Below are positions 34,587 to 44,213 of a stretch of DNA of 64,000 bases, piece after piece; within the stretch, counting starts at the first letter, position 1, and the number at the start of each line of letters is the position of its first letter. The notes below the pieces were generated by a model that saw only the letters and a program-made list of their open reading frames with translations, did no database searches and was not told where the DNA came from. The DNA is from Bacillota bacterium (GTDB lineage Bacteria; Bacillota; UBA4882; UBA8346). Made by a program: the position numbers and the translations under genes. The stretch is taken from assembly GCA_023429995.1 (NCBI GenBank), contig JAEZCE010000078.1, forward strand, positions 1 to 64,000, written 5' to 3'.

Positions 34587-34989
34587 TCAACTAAAAGGAT
34601 CATGATCTTTGTCTCGATTCCATATATGTTCAATGCTTTTTAATATCCTTTCCGCCCATTCCATTCCCATCCTATCGCTGACAAATCCCAAAATAATGTC
34701 GATACCGGCGGATACTCCTGAAGACGTATAGTATTTGCCGTCATAAACCCATCTGGCCTTTCTTACCCATTGAACCTCCCGGTCCTGTTCGAGCACCCAA
34801 TCAAATGCCATTTTATTGGTGGTCGCTTTATGATTTCGTAACAAACCGGTTTTGGCCAATAATGCCGCTCCGGTACAAACTGTTAAAACGTATTGTGAAG
34901 CGCTGCCTAATTTTTTGATATACCTGAGTAATTCCGGGTTACCCTAAAGTTTCAAAGTCATTAAATAAAATTACATTAAAATTTGTCAT
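34587..34989 (-). pseudogene. DJ-1/PfpI-family protein with internal deletion
   Basis: The gene starts with a good DJ-1/PfpI N-terminus (MTNFNVILFNDFETL) at 34989. It then immediately reads GNPELLRYIKKLGSASQYVLTVCTGAALLAKTGLL and the normal C-terminal domain (ATTNKMAFDWV, YYTSSGVSAGIDIILGFVS). The middle about 80-90 residues, including the FGPxE segment before the nucleophile elbow, are gone, and a frameshift (stop TAA at 34944-34946) marks the joint. The nucleophile Cys of TVCTGA survives. The start overlaps the upstream stop by ATGA, so this was once a coupled operon gene. Relatives include GlxA-type transcription regulators and glyoxalase-like enzymes. Confidence 0.75.
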
Positions 34990-35992
34990 ACGATTTCATC
35001 CTCCTTTGATAAGCTCTTGATCACTTTTAAGGCTTTTAAGGTAATCCATTTACTAGGAGTGTTTCTTTCCTCTAAAACAGTCGATATCGGAAATAAATCA
35101 TTTTTCCCTCTTTCATTGTATAACCTTTCAAGTTCCCATTTGCCATCTTCCCTCCGCTTTTTAAGCAAAGCATGATAGGCATCGGTCATTCTCTCATCCC
35201 TGCACCCCAAATCCGTTAATATATCAAGCATTTGTAAAAAGTCCGGATAATAAAAGCAAGGGAAAGTGAGTTTAGTTAATCGGGGATTAATTATTTTTTT
35301 CAAGTCATGGCTTCTTTTGTATAAATGGTGTTTGAGCAAGAACTCCTTGCCTTGAGCAATGATTTTTTGAACGGCAGCAGTGTTTTCTCTTTTAGAGAGT
35401 TCGCGAAATGCCCGCAATATGGGAACAACGCCGCGTATACAAGTATGTCTTCCAATACAACCATCATCGGGGTCGTCAACCATAGTATCTCCATCATTAA
35501 ATCCCATTGTACTATAATGCCATCAATACAATCCCGGATTTCCGGAGTGTTGTAAAACTTACATACTAACATCGCCCACAGCAAGTATCCATTATAACAG
35601 GGCGGCAAATTCGTCCCAATTTCATTAACAAACCCCTTCTTTTCCTTATTAAATGCCATCTCCAATAAATACTTGGCTGCCTTTTGGATGCTAGGATGAT
35701 TCGGGTCGACACCTAATTCCAACAGCATCATAAAATTCCAATAGGTTCCATTATAGCGACTCATATATTTTTTGGGGTGGTTCCAATAACCTTCTTCTTT
35801 TTGGGCCTTCAGTATTTCCGTAATCGGAATGGATTGCATAATATCCGCTTTGGCCTGCTGAACTTCAAGATCATGATCTGCTTTATCAAGAAGCAGTTTT
35901 AAAGTAAAGTAGCGCACCGAGGAATTGTTCTTTTCCAGCAGCCAATCCAATAGGCAACTGGTTTTCATTTTGCATCTTGGCCCTCTTTTCAT
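34986..35992 (-). pseudogene. Alpha/alpha-toroid (prenyltransferase/squalene-cyclase-like) protein, frameshifted
   Basis: The first part (from 35992) reads CLLDWLLEKNNSSVRYFTLKLLLDK, a repeat unit WNHPKKYMSRYNGTYWNFMMLLELG, and LPPCYNGYLLWAMLV. After QWDLMM it is out of frame; the correct continuation (GFNDGDTMVDDPDDGCIGRHTCIRGV and LTFPCFYYPDFLQMLDILTDLG) is in the adjacent frame from about 35507 to 34986. One small indel near 35490-35507 would restore a protein of about 330 residues. Helical repeats with YW/GH motifs are characteristic of squalene-cyclase-like toroids. No DXDD catalytic motif of class II cyclases is certain, though DDPDDG is close. Function unknown. Confidence 0.7.
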
Positions 35993-36400
35993 TACATATC
36001 GATACCCTTCTATGCATACAATTTCTTATCTTTTTCCATAAATTGCTAGTCCGCAGATTAATAGGCGCTTTTTTAACACGCAGTAAAAAAATACTTCACA
36101 AAAGCAATTAAAATTATCCGAAGTTTCAACGAATTAATTATTTACTTTAATATATAACACAACTCTTACACCCTCGCAAGGCACCATATTTTTTCTTTCG
36201 ATTCCCATAGTATCACGGAGCTTTTTAGCGCATTCACCAATTTTTCCAAGTATACCATTACCTGAAAAATAAATGATAATAGAGTTCTTAACTATAAAGG
36301 AATTCTTTTGGATATTCGGATAAAATAAAAGCAGCCTCTCGGGACCAAAGGGGTCAAATGAAAACAGCTGCTAATTAATAAATTTTATGAGGAGATTGCC
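35993..36400. other. Divergent intergenic region with leader hairpin
   Basis: This 408-bp AT-rich gap separates the decayed toroid operon (minus) from the DUF438 gene (plus). The only structure seen is a hairpin at 36330-36372 (AGCAGC with GCTGCT, and an inner GACC/GGTC) just before the TGAGGAG ribosome binding site of the DUF438 gene. It has no T-run and may be a leader hairpin. Confidence 0.4.
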
Positions 36401-37059
36401 ATGAGTGAATTGATTAACAACCGTCAATACCGCCAAAAAATTTTAAAAGAACTACTCTGCGAACTGCACCAGGGAAAAAGCGTAGCTGAAGTGAAAGGAA
36501 AATTTGATGAGACATTTGCCGGGGTATCCACGGCAGAAATCGCCGAGCTGGAGCAGGCTTTAATTTCCGAAGGAATGCCGGTAGCGGAGATTCAAAAATT
36601 ATGCGATGTGCATGCAACCTTATTCAAAGGTTCCATCGAAGACATTAATAAATCCCAAAAATTGGAGGACATCCCCGGCCATCCCCTTCACACCTTTAAA
36701 CTTGAAAACCGGGCAATCGAAAAGCTCATCCATGAAAAAATCAAGCCTCATTTGGAAGAGTTAAAAAAAGATGACCGGTCAGCGTGGATATTGTTGAGAA
36801 AATCTTAGCCGACTTGAAGGCCGGCCGTAAAGACCATGTGGATTTCTGGCTCAAAATGGGCCCGCGTTATGTCTATATCCGCTATTTTGCGGTCCGGAAC
36901 CCAAAAGGAGATTTCCTGGGGACCATGGAAGTTACCCAGGATATCCAGCCGGTTCAGGAAATCACCGGAGAAAAAGATTATTGTCCAAACTTACACCGGT
37001 CGGGTAGGAAGCTTATACAGTTTCCCCGTGGCAAACGCCAACGAAAAACCGTAAACTAA
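36401..37059 (+). pseudogene. DUF438 / PAS domain protein with the middle deleted
   Basis: The 5' part encodes a DUF438 domain (SELINNRQYRQKILKELLCELHQ to PLHTFKLENRAIEKLIHE) and the first turn of the following hemerythrin-like helix (LKKDDRSAW). At about 36780 it is cut and joined, out of frame, to the end of the C-terminal PAS domain (DFWLKMGPRYVYIRYFAVRN, GDFLGTMEVTQDIQPV). About 200 residues (hemerythrin core and most of the PAS) are absent. The extreme C-terminus (after ITGEK) is also lost near 36985, where the neighbouring convergent gene begins. Intact relatives are oxygen/redox-sensing proteins in anaerobes. RBS TGAGGAG is 7 nt before the ATG. Confidence 0.8.
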
Positions 37060-37440
37060 GTGGGCTAAAAACGTAACGAAAACGTCGGTTGATTGCAAAT
37101 TGAGCTTAGTTTGGGACTGAACCAGTAATGTTCCAAGCACAATCACCCAGATAACCAGGGAAAACCCCGCACCTTTCAACCAGATGGAATCACGCCCGGT
37201 AAAATGCAAAAAATAAATAAACAGCACCCCGATGATGGAGGCTACGGTTAAATCCGTAACCGCGCCAATAAAATAGGCCATCGGCTTGAATAAATCGTTT
37301 CGCTCCAAAAAACGGGCGGCTGCAATCTGCCAAAATACAACATTCGTAAAATGCAACCTGAAAGCGAGGTAATTGAAAAGCAACTTCGTCATGTCGGCCA
37401 ACAGTCCGACAACCGTTCCAATAGCGACTTTATCTTTCAT
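36991..37440 (-). CDS. Four-TM membrane protein of unknown function
   Basis: This protein of about 149 residues has four hydrophobic helices (about residues 5-25, 53-80, 85-105 and 115-138) and short loops. It opens MKDKVAIGTVVGLLADMTKLLFNYL and has the loop LERNDLFKPMAYFIGAVTDL. It resembles uncharacterised integral membrane proteins of Firmicutes (YagU-like by feel, not confirmed). The ATG at 37440 has GGGGGGAGACC; an upstream in-frame ATG at 37491 has none. The 3' end overlaps the last codons of the DUF438 remnant on the other strand by about 70 bp, consistent with a deletion endpoint there. Confidence 0.6.
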   Translation of the reverse strand: MKDKVAIGTVVGLLADMTKLLFNYLAFRLHFTNVVFWQIAAARFLERNDLFKPMAYFIGAVTDLTVASIIGVLFIYFLHFTGRDSIWLKGAGFSLVIWVIVLGTLLVQSQTKLNLQSTDVFVTFLAHLVYGFSLAFATGKLYKLPTRPV

Positions 37441-37725
37441 GGTCTCCCCCCAACGTTTTACCAAATGTACCCGCAAAGTTAGTATAAACATCCCTTTATC
37501 CGAATATTAACCTTTTTATCCCCTCTCAACCATTTTTCACAATAATTATTTCTTAAATTTTTTTTACCTCTTTCACTAACCCCAAGACAAAATTCTTAAT
37601 TTATGGTATTATTCCATATTGTAATGAGCTGTGACACCAACCAAAATGATATGGATGATGAAATATTTATCATTCAATCATAAGTTATTAATTCTCATTC
37701 ATAGCGAGGTTAACCAGTAGCAACG

Positions 37726-38397
37726 ATGATCGAAGCCCTTATTTTTGACATGGACGGTTTGATGTTTGATACGGAAATTCTCTCTTTCGCCTGTTGGAAA
37801 ACGGCAGCCGCCAAATACGGTTATCAGATTACCGAAGCATTGTTCCTGGAAACTCTGGGGCAAACGGTGGAAAAATCCCAAGAAATCTATGGGGAATCCT
37901 TTGGAGAAGATTTTCCTTTTGAAGCGGTCAAGCAAGAACGGTTTAGACTGGGAGCCGAATATCTGCGTACCAATACGGTTCCAATCAAAGACGGATTGCT
38001 GGAGTTACTGGCTTATCTTAAAAACCATCATTATAAAACAGCCGTCGCCACCTCTTCTCCCCGGGAAATTGCGATACCGTTCATTGAAAAAGCCGGGGTG
38101 GCTAAATTTTTCGATGATGTCGTCTGCGGGGACGAGATCTTCAACTCCAAACCCGATCCGGAGATATTTCTTACGGCAGCATTAAAGTTAGGGTCTTCAC
38201 CGGAACGATGCATGGTGTTGGAAGATTCCGAATCCGGGATTACCGCTGCCTCCCGGGCGGGGATGAAGCCCGTTCTGATTCCGGATCTTAAGGAGCCAAG
38301 CGCGGAGGTTAGAGAATTGGCCTTCCGGCAGTTTAAAAGCTTGAAGCAAGTTCAACAAATGCTGGAGGAAAAGGTATTGTCCCAAAAGGAAATTTAA
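37726..38397 (+). CDS. HAD-superfamily phosphatase / beta-phosphoglucomutase-like
   Basis: This 223-residue HAD protein has motif I FDMDGLMFDTE (nucleophile Asp9, acid Asp11), motif II TAVATSSP (Thr/Ser), the Lys in FNSKPDPEIF, and motif IV VLEDSESGI. A helical cap (about 16-85) places it in the beta-phosphoglucomutase/phosphoglycolate-type subfamily. The exact substrate (sugar phosphate, phosphoglycolate or a nucleotide) is not clear. It is convergent with the AraC gene, the stop codons adjoining (38397/38398). The start region AACCAGTAGCAACG lacks a strong RBS. Confidence 0.82.
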   Translation: MIEALIFDMDGLMFDTEILSFACWKTAAAKYGYQITEALFLETLGQTVEKSQEIYGESFGEDFPFEAVKQERFRLGAEYLRTNTVPIKDGLLELLAYLKNHHYKTAVATSSPREIAIPFIEKAGVAKFFDDVVCGDEIFNSKPDPEIFLTAALKLGSSPERCMVLEDSESGITAASRAGMKPVLIPDLKEPSAEVRELAFRQFKSLKQVQQMLEEKVLSQKEI

Positions 38398-39270
38398 TTA
38401 GACTTCAACCGGAATATAAATCTCGCTTTCCGAGTCCGGGTCATCCGGCCCCAAAAACTTTTCACCGTAAAGTTCAAAATTGTATGGGAGGGATAATTTA
38501 TAGTCAGTCTTGGGCAACCAGGATTCATAAATATATTGATAAGTTAGGCCTACATTACAAGAACATCCCTTATGAATAAAACGCAGGTACTTGGCTGGTG
38601 GTAAAAATTTTCCCACCAAGCTTGGGTTGATGTGGTTTAAATCCTCGACTTCAACGGCGCACATTAAAAAAGAACCCTCCAGATCATATTGGTCCGGCCA
38701 GAAAACGATTTGATAATATCTTTCGGGGATGATCCGGTTAGAAATCGAACCAATCTCGGCGGGAAAATGAGCCCATAATTGGGTAATCATCTCCGGTCTA
38801 CCTCGTTCAAATGCGACGGAGCCAATCAAAGAGATAGCGCCCAGTTCGATAAATTCCGGTTCAAGGTGCTTAATTTTGTTGAAATGGCTGACATTCTCTT
38901 CTGTAATCGCGCTTAAAAAGGGCAACTGTTTTTTACTGTGACTGCGGCGCAATTCAGTGGGGCTCAAGCCGAAGGCCCGTTTAAAGGCCCGGTTAAAAGT
39001 CTCGCTGTCATTGAACTGATACTCAAAAGAAATATCGCTGATCTTCCTCTGGGAATCCAAGATTTCATAAGCAGCTTCAGTAAGTCTGCGCCGTAAAATA
39101 TAGTTTTTGGGTGAGTAGCCGGTAATCCCATGGAACAACCGGGTAAAATGATAAAGGGAATAACCCGCGTTTTGGGATACATCCACTACCGAGAGGTCAT
39201 TTTTTAAATTCCCTTCAATAAATTGTATGGATCTAACGATAACATCCTGGTTTGACATTGCATGATCCAT
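38398..39270 (-). CDS. AraC-family regulator with GyrI-like effector domain
   Basis: The 290-residue protein has an N-terminal AraC double HTH (SIQFIEGNLKNDLSVVDVSQNAGYSLYHFTRLFHGITGYSPKNYILRRRLTEAAYEI, then the second HTH with FNDSETFNRAFKRAFGLSPTELRR) and a C-terminal GyrI-like effector-binding domain (from about 125, with LIGSVAFERGRPEMI and the final YGEKFLGPDD strand). Members sense hydrophobic cations or small drugs. A second start at 39258 with the GGATGG site upstream is possible. Targets unknown; the TrmO gene lies upstream on the same strand about 85 bp away, with the MFS gene further on in the opposite direction. Confidence 0.85.
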   Translation of the reverse strand: MDHAMSNQDVIVRSIQFIEGNLKNDLSVVDVSQNAGYSLYHFTRLFHGITGYSPKNYILRRRLTEAAYEILDSQRKISDISFEYQFNDSETFNRAFKRAFGLSPTELRRSHSKKQLPFLSAITEENVSHFNKIKHLEPEFIELGAISLIGSVAFERGRPEMITQLWAHFPAEIGSISNRIIPERYYQIVFWPDQYDLEGSFLMCAVEVEDLNHINPSLVGKFLPPAKYLRFIHKGCSCNVGLTYQYIYESWLPKTDYKLSLPYNFELYGEKFLGPDDPDSESEIYIPVEV

Positions 39271-39355
39271 CCTATTTTTTTAGGGGCCGGCTTCCGCAAT
39301 CTTTAGGCGCAGCCCCTTCCATAACCATACAGCCGACCGGGAGTTGATGTCACTC

Positions 39356-39838
39356 CTAACGGGCGTTGACAAATTCCTTTTCCCAATCGAAATTTGCCGA
39401 ATCTTCATACCATTGGGGCCAGTGAGAACACCATTTTGGAACGGCCGATTCGCGAATCCGATCCGTAGAAGGGTGGTAAGGCTTTAAATCAAGAATCGGA
39501 CTACCATCCGCTGCATCGATATAGACAATGCGGATCAGCCCTCTTTCATGGTCAATGCCCAAAACCTGGGCCACAGAAAGCGCTATGGGATTGGGTCTGA
39601 TCGGAGAGCGGGTAGCAAAAATTCCCATCCGTTCCGGCGAGTTTTTATACGGTTGATCAATTTGCTTGATCTCACGGTTTTCCGGACTATCCAAAAGATG
39701 TAACCAGTATAAGACATGTAAATAGCCAAATGAATCCAGTTCCTTCAACCCCGCTACAAATTGCTGTTTGATTTGAAGGGAAAAACCATTTCCGCTTTGT
39801 ACATATCCAATCGGCAGTACCTCAAATTTACTTTGCAT
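39356..39838 (-). CDS. trmO: tRNA (N6-threonylcarbamoyl-A37)-methyltransferase TrmO
   Basis: At 160 residues this is a complete UPF0066/TrmO domain. The SAM-binding hallmarks SPIRPNPIALSVAQVLGID (about 79-97) and GSPILDLKPYHP are present, with YVQS-like N-terminal strand and FATRSP. It methylates t6A37 of ANN-decoding tRNAs using SAM. RBS AGGAGGAT is 7 nt upstream of the ATG. A hairpin-free 85-bp gap separates it from the AraC gene. Confidence 0.85.
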   Translation of the reverse strand: MQSKFEVLPIGYVQSGNGFSLQIKQQFVAGLKELDSFGYLHVLYWLHLLDSPENREIKQIDQPYKNSPERMGIFATRSPIRPNPIALSVAQVLGIDHERGLIRIVYIDAADGSPILDLKPYHPSTDRIRESAVPKWCSHWPQWYEDSANFDWEKEFVNAR

Positions 39839-40049
39839 CCTTATCCTCCTGTGATGTTACTACCCGGGTGTATTTATATTGTAGCACTGAAGTACGAAAC
39901 AGTCCTGACTAAATTTGCCGTAATGTCCGGTCGCCAAGCCGAAAAAACATGAAAAAATGATATTTATTGCTATGGACAATTATAAAGGGATAAGCATCCG
40001 TCAATCCGGAAACCATAAATCCTGTTATTCAAAAACAGGAGCATCATTG

Positions 40050-41273
40050 ATGAATAAAAACCTTTACCCGACGATTGCCATCCTATGTCTGGTCCCCTTT
40101 ATCATGGTTTTAGGAAACTCCATGTTGATTCCGGTACTTCCAAAAATTCAAGAAGAACTTCACGTGGGTCTGGTTCAGGTCGGATTTCTAATTACGGTAT
40201 TTTCCATTCCGGCAGGGATCGTCATCCCCTTTGCCGGCATGCTTTCCGATCGGATCGGACGAAAAAAAATAATGTTTCCGGCATTATTGATATACGGGAT
40301 CGGGGGATTACTCGCCGGACTCTTTGCAATTCTTTTTAAAGACAAGGCTTTCCCTTGGATTATTGGAGCAAGGATTATTCAAGGGATTGGAGCGGGCGGA
40401 ACCTATCAGCTGGGAATGGCTTTAGCCGGAGATCTGATTCAATCCAACGAACGCTCAAAAGTACTGGGTTTATTGGAAGCATTCAACGGTTTGGGGAAAG
40501 TGGTCAGCCCTTTGGCGGGAGCCGCCATAGCACTAATTTCTTGGTATATGCCTTTTTTCGTATACGGGGTTTTGGCGATTCCGATTGGTTTTTTAGTTTT
40601 GCGGGTAGTGAGTGAGGATGTAAAAAAATTAAAACAGCAAGTCCAACCCATTCCCAAGTATTTTGGAGATTTGGCCAAAATCTTCAAATCCAAGGGCCTT
40701 GCCTTGGCAACAGCTTTTCTAAGCGGCCTTTTAGCCTTGTTTGCGCTTTTCGGCTTATTGAGTTTTTTCTCGGATGTGTTGGAAAAACAATTTAAAATCG
40801 CCATTTTCCCCCGGGGATTAATCCTCGGTATTCCGGTGCTGATTATGGCCTTAACCGCCTATATCCTCGGGACCGTAATGCAGAAACAGATGACCCGCAT
40901 TTTAAAATGGGCGGCGGTGATTGGCCTTTTCATGCTCGCCACCGGTCTGATATTATTTTGCCCCTTTAAAAACCTATGGGGGTTAACAATCGCCGCATCC
41001 ATCCTGGGACTTGGAACCGGCGCAGTATTACCCTCTCTAAACACTTTAATCACTTCTTCGGCTCCCAAAACCGAACGGGGGCTGGTTACCTGTTTGTACG
41101 GCACTGTAAGGTTTTTCGGAGTCGCCATCGGCCCTCCCTTATTTGGATTGGCCGAGAAAATCTCCAAACCGCCGATCTTTTTCACCACTGCCGGAATCTG
41201 TATCCTGGCGGGAGTGTTGTTTCTATTCCTGGTGGATCCAAAAAAGATTATCCCGAAAGAGATCCAAAGCTAA
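40050..41273 (+). CDS. 12-TM MFS transporter (drug:H+ antiporter-1 type)
   Basis: This protein of about 408 residues has 12 predicted TMs. MFS motif A is AGMLSDRIGRKKIMFPAL, with GNSMLIPVLPKIQEEL in TM1 and IIQGIGAGGTYQLGMAL in TM4-5. The motif C-like GALAGVLAI equivalent is KVVSPLAGAAIALISWY. Topology resembles Bmr/Bcr drug exporters; substrate unknown. The ATG at 40050 has CAGGAG 9 nt upstream; the in-frame start at 39957 has no site. It is divergent from trmO, and its 3' end converges on the PTS EIIA gene. Confidence 0.82.
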   Translation: MNKNLYPTIAILCLVPFIMVLGNSMLIPVLPKIQEELHVGLVQVGFLITVFSIPAGIVIPFAGMLSDRIGRKKIMFPALLIYGIGGLLAGLFAILFKDKAFPWIIGARIIQGIGAGGTYQLGMALAGDLIQSNERSKVLGLLEAFNGLGKVVSPLAGAAIALISWYMPFFVYGVLAIPIGFLVLRVVSEDVKKLKQQVQPIPKYFGDLAKIFKSKGLALATAFLSGLLALFALFGLLSFFSDVLEKQFKIAIFPRGLILGIPVLIMALTAYILGTVMQKQMTRILKWAAVIGLFMLATGLILFCPFKNLWGLTIAASILGLGTGAVLPSLNTLITSSAPKTERGLVTCLYGTVRFFGVAIGPPLFGLAEKISKPPIFFTTAGICILAGVLFLFLVDPKKIIPKEIQS

Positions 41274-41302
41274 ACAAAGAATGGGCAAAGCTTCTCATTT
41301 TC

Positions 41303-41782
41303 TCAATTTAATTTCACTGTCATGACGGTCGTGTTTAAATCGGCCTCACCATAATGAAAAACCATTGAATCGATCCGGCCGGTATTGGTGATGATCATCG
41401 GAATAATAACGGATTTGGCATTGGCCCTCAATAACTCGATGTCGAAAACCAATAGTTTGGCGCCTTTTTTTACAGTTTGATTCCTGTGGACCAGGCTTTC
41501 AAAACCCTCCCCTTTTAAATGGACCGTATCAATCCCGATGTGGATAATGACTTTGAGTCCTTCGGGGGTCGTAATTCCGATGGCGTGTTTGGTGGGAAAA
41601 ATACTATTGATAGTCCCGTTGACCGGACAATAAATAATTCCTTCCGCCGGTTCAAAGGCCATCCCGTCTCCCACCATTTTGGTGGCGAACACTTGATCAG
41701 GCACTACAGCCAAGGGTATGGCCTTCCCCAGCACCGGCGAAGCAAAGTCAACCATTTTCTTTCGTGAAAATAAGCGAAACAT
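41303..41782 (-). CDS. crr: PTS glucose-family EIIA protein
   Basis: This 159-residue protein is a Crr-type EIIA (IIA-Glc). The phosphorylated histidine is His81 in VIIHIGIDTVHLKGEGF, with His66 (FPTKHAIGI) as the second active-site histidine. Both are in the expected places. It accepts phosphate from HPr and donates it to the IIB domain of the adjacent EIICB, and could regulate catabolite or transport functions. It lies 67 bp downstream of the EIICB gene on the same strand. No terminator is obvious, and the gene converges on the MFS gene 30 bp away. Confidence 0.88.
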   Translation of the reverse strand: MFRLFSRKKMVDFASPVLGKAIPLAVVPDQVFATKMVGDGMAFEPAEGIIYCPVNGTINSIFPTKHAIGITTPEGLKVIIHIGIDTVHLKGEGFESLVHRNQTVKKGAKLLVFDIELLRANAKSVIIPMIITNTGRIDSMVFHYGEADLNTTVMTVKLN

Positions 41783-41849
41783 GAAAGCCTCCTAGAATGG
41801 ATGGTGGAAAACAAAAACCGAAACTAATCTTTATTTTCCTGAGATTTTT

Positions 41850-43268
41850 TTAAGATTTCCCTCTCATCTTCATCATGGTTTTAATATGCGATACAATGGG
41901 GTCGGCCATGGTGCCGACCACAATTTGATAATGGTTAGCGGATAATTTGAGTATGTTGGCGGCTCCAAGTTGGATCAGCCGTTTCTCATCCACGAAAGAC
42001 CCTTCTTTGGCCATTAAACGGATCCGGGTAACACAGGCATCGAGGGATTCAATATTCCCGGCGCCGCCCATTGCTTTTAAAATTGCCCCGCATCGCTCTT
42101 TTAACTCCTCGGCATTTAATCCCGACAAGCTCTTGGATTCTTCTTCATCAAGACGTCCCGGAGTCGGGATATCCCATTTCTTGATGGCGTAGAAAAAAAT
42201 AAAATAATAGACAATCCCGTAACCAAGTCCGAATACTATCAACAGTATCGGTTTGTTCGATATTCCGAAATTCAATATATAATCAATCATTCCGGCGGAA
42301 AAGCCGAAGCCGCTGCGAATTCCCAGCATGGAAACAACCGCTAAGGATACTCCGGTTAATATTGCATGAATAATATAAAGCAACGGTGAAAGGAACATAA
42401 ATAAAAATTCAATCGGTTCGGTGATCCCGGTTAAGAACGAAGTCAAAGCCACGCTTAACAGCATTCCGGTGATTGCTTTACGGTGCTTCTTCCGGGCTGC
42501 CGCAATCATGGCAAAGCAGGCGGCAGGTAAAGCAAACAACATAATCGGAAAAAAACCGGTCATAAATGTGCCGGCACTGGGATCTCCGGCGAAAAAACGG
42601 GTCAAATCCCCATGAATCAATTTCCCGGCCGGAGTTTTGTACTGACCGAATTGAAACCAGACAACGGTGTTGATCACATGATGCAGACCGAAAGGAATCA
42701 ACATCCGGTTGCAAAACCCAAATAAAAAGCCGCCGATATACCCCGAGTCCGCGATTCCATTGCCGATTAAATTCACGATTCGTTGAAAGAGCGGCCAAAG
42801 CCAGCCTGTCAATAACCCAAGCCCAACGGAAATCAAAGAAGTCAGAATCGGAACAAACCGTCTGCCGCCAAAAAAACCAAGATAAAGCGGGAGTTTGATG
42901 GAATGATATTGGTTATAAAGAAATCCCGCCAGCAACCCCACAATAAGTCCGGACAGAATACCGACACTGATATTGGGGTCAAAAGTTGCGGCCACGCTGG
43001 TTAATACCAAATGGCCCACCAAGGCGGCCAGCCCCGCTATACCGTTATTTTCCTCGGCCATTCCGATGGCAATGCCGATAGCGAATAAAAGCGATAAATT
43101 ATTATCCCGAAATATAGTATCACCGGCAGCATACATCCATGGCAGATTCAAAATATCGGGAGCGCCCAAACGTTTTAGAAGGGCTGCTGCCGGCAACACC
43201 GCCGTTGGAGCCATCAAACCTTTCGATAACTTTTGTAACTTCAGAAGAATGCCGCGCCGATAAGACAA
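41850..43268 (-). CDS. PTS glucose/N-acetylglucosamine EIICB permease
   Basis: This protein of about 472 residues has the IIC domain (opening LKLQKLSKGLMAPTAVLPAAALLKRLG, eight to ten TMs, and the signature SFLTGITEPIEFLFMF about residues 285-300). A linker is followed by IIB with the phosphocysteine in SLDACVTRIRL. Both glucose and GlcNAc subfamilies share these motifs; the specificity is undecided. No fused IIA domain; IIA is separate downstream. The TTG at 43268 with GAGGTGAGG 5 nt upstream gives the family N-terminus; the in-frame ATG at 43301 lacks a good RBS. The antiterminator gene lies 54 bp upstream, same strand. Confidence 0.85.
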   Translation of the reverse strand: MSYRRGILLKLQKLSKGLMAPTAVLPAAALLKRLGAPDILNLPWMYAAGDTIFRDNNLSLLFAIGIAIGMAEENNGIAGLAALVGHLVLTSVAATFDPNISVGILSGLIVGLLAGFLYNQYHSIKLPLYLGFFGGRRFVPILTSLISVGLGLLTGWLWPLFQRIVNLIGNGIADSGYIGGFLFGFCNRMLIPFGLHHVINTVVWFQFGQYKTPAGKLIHGDLTRFFAGDPSAGTFMTGFFPIMLFALPAACFAMIAAARKKHRKAITGMLLSVALTSFLTGITEPIEFLFMFLSPLLYIIHAILTGVSLAVVSMLGIRSGFGFSAGMIDYILNFGISNKPILLIVFGLGYGIVYYFIFFYAIKKWDIPTPGRLDEEESKSLSGLNAEELKERCGAILKAMGGAGNIESLDACVTRIRLMAKEGSFVDEKRLIQLGAANILKLSANHYQIVVGTMADPIVSHIKTMMKMRGKS

Positions 43269-43322
43269 TATCCTCACCTCAAAGTACTTAAAAAATTCCA
43301 AAAAAAAACGAATGGGGTTGTT

Positions 43323-44177
43323 TTATTTACCATTAAAATTGGAAATATTTTTTAGCCTTTCAATATGCATGGCAATATACCCGATCTCCGCTTCGGTAAC
43401 CTTTAGATTGGTCTCTTCCGTAATCAAGGCGGCGACTTTTTTGGCCATTTTGAAAGAGACCTTATACAGCTTTTTGATGGAAGACAACAAATCATTTTTG
43501 ATGGGAATATTCTGGGTAATCCGCTCAATCGCAAACCGCAGATGCGTGATGAAACGGGCGTAATCGATGGATCTCCGGTCAATTTCCAAATCAAGCTCAT
43601 CCTCGATAATTTCCATTACCGAATTACAAAGATAAGTGTATTTTATGGTATTGGAAAGTTTCCCCTGATTTTTCAAGGAATGCACATGGAGGGCTATAAA
43701 TCCGACTTCACTCTCTGGAAAGTTAATGCCGATACTTTTTTCGAGAATGACAACGGCTCGCCTGGCGAGCTCCACTTCCCGGGGATAAAGGGTCTCAATC
43801 TCAATCATGAACGGATTTTCGATTTTATCGTTGTTTTTAAGTCGATAGACGGCAAAAGCGACATGGTCAATAAAGCGGACATGAATTTCATCTCCCACAG
43901 GCTGTCCAGTCTCCGTGCTGATCATGGCGATAATTTCCTCACAAATCCCCACCAAAGGAGCATCAATCTGGGTCATTAACTGGTTAAACTTCGAGTTTGC
44001 CTCGGAGCTTGCAATAGTAAATATTTTTTCAAAAGGGCCATCCGCTCCAACCAAGTCCCCTTCTTTTTTACCAAATCCAAGTCCCTTACGGATGAGGATT
44101 TTTTCGGTATTTTCGGACTTGGCAAGAATCACATTATTATTGAATACTTTTACCACAAAATATTGGGCTGGTTGCAT
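43323..44177 (-). CDS. BglG/GlcT-family transcription antiterminator
   Basis: This protein of about 284 residues has an N-terminal RNA-binding CAT domain (YFVVKVFNNNVILAKSENTEKILIRKGLGFGKKEGDL, about residues 5-40), then two PRD domains with conserved His residues: FIDHVAFAVYRLKNN and ALHVHSLKNQG in PRD1, FITHLRFAIERI and AMHIERLKN in PRD2. PTS phosphorylation of the PRDs controls binding to an RNA antiterminator (RAT) upstream of the target genes. Only 54 bp separate it from the EIICB gene and no RAT or terminator was recognised there, so control may instead be exerted further upstream, on this gene. AGGAGG precedes the ATG at 44177; the in-frame start at 44213 is weaker. Confidence 0.82.
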   Translation of the reverse strand: MQPAQYFVVKVFNNNVILAKSENTEKILIRKGLGFGKKEGDLVGADGPFEKIFTIASSEANSKFNQLMTQIDAPLVGICEEIIAMISTETGQPVGDEIHVRFIDHVAFAVYRLKNNDKIENPFMIEIETLYPREVELARRAVVILEKSIGINFPESEVGFIALHVHSLKNQGKLSNTIKYTYLCNSVMEIIEDELDLEIDRRSIDYARFITHLRFAIERITQNIPIKNDLLSSIKKLYKVSFKMAKKVAALITEETNLKVTEAEIGYIAMHIERLKNISNFNGK

Positions 44178-44213
44178 TCCCAAACCTCCTGCCTCTTTTG
44201 ACGATAAGAACAA

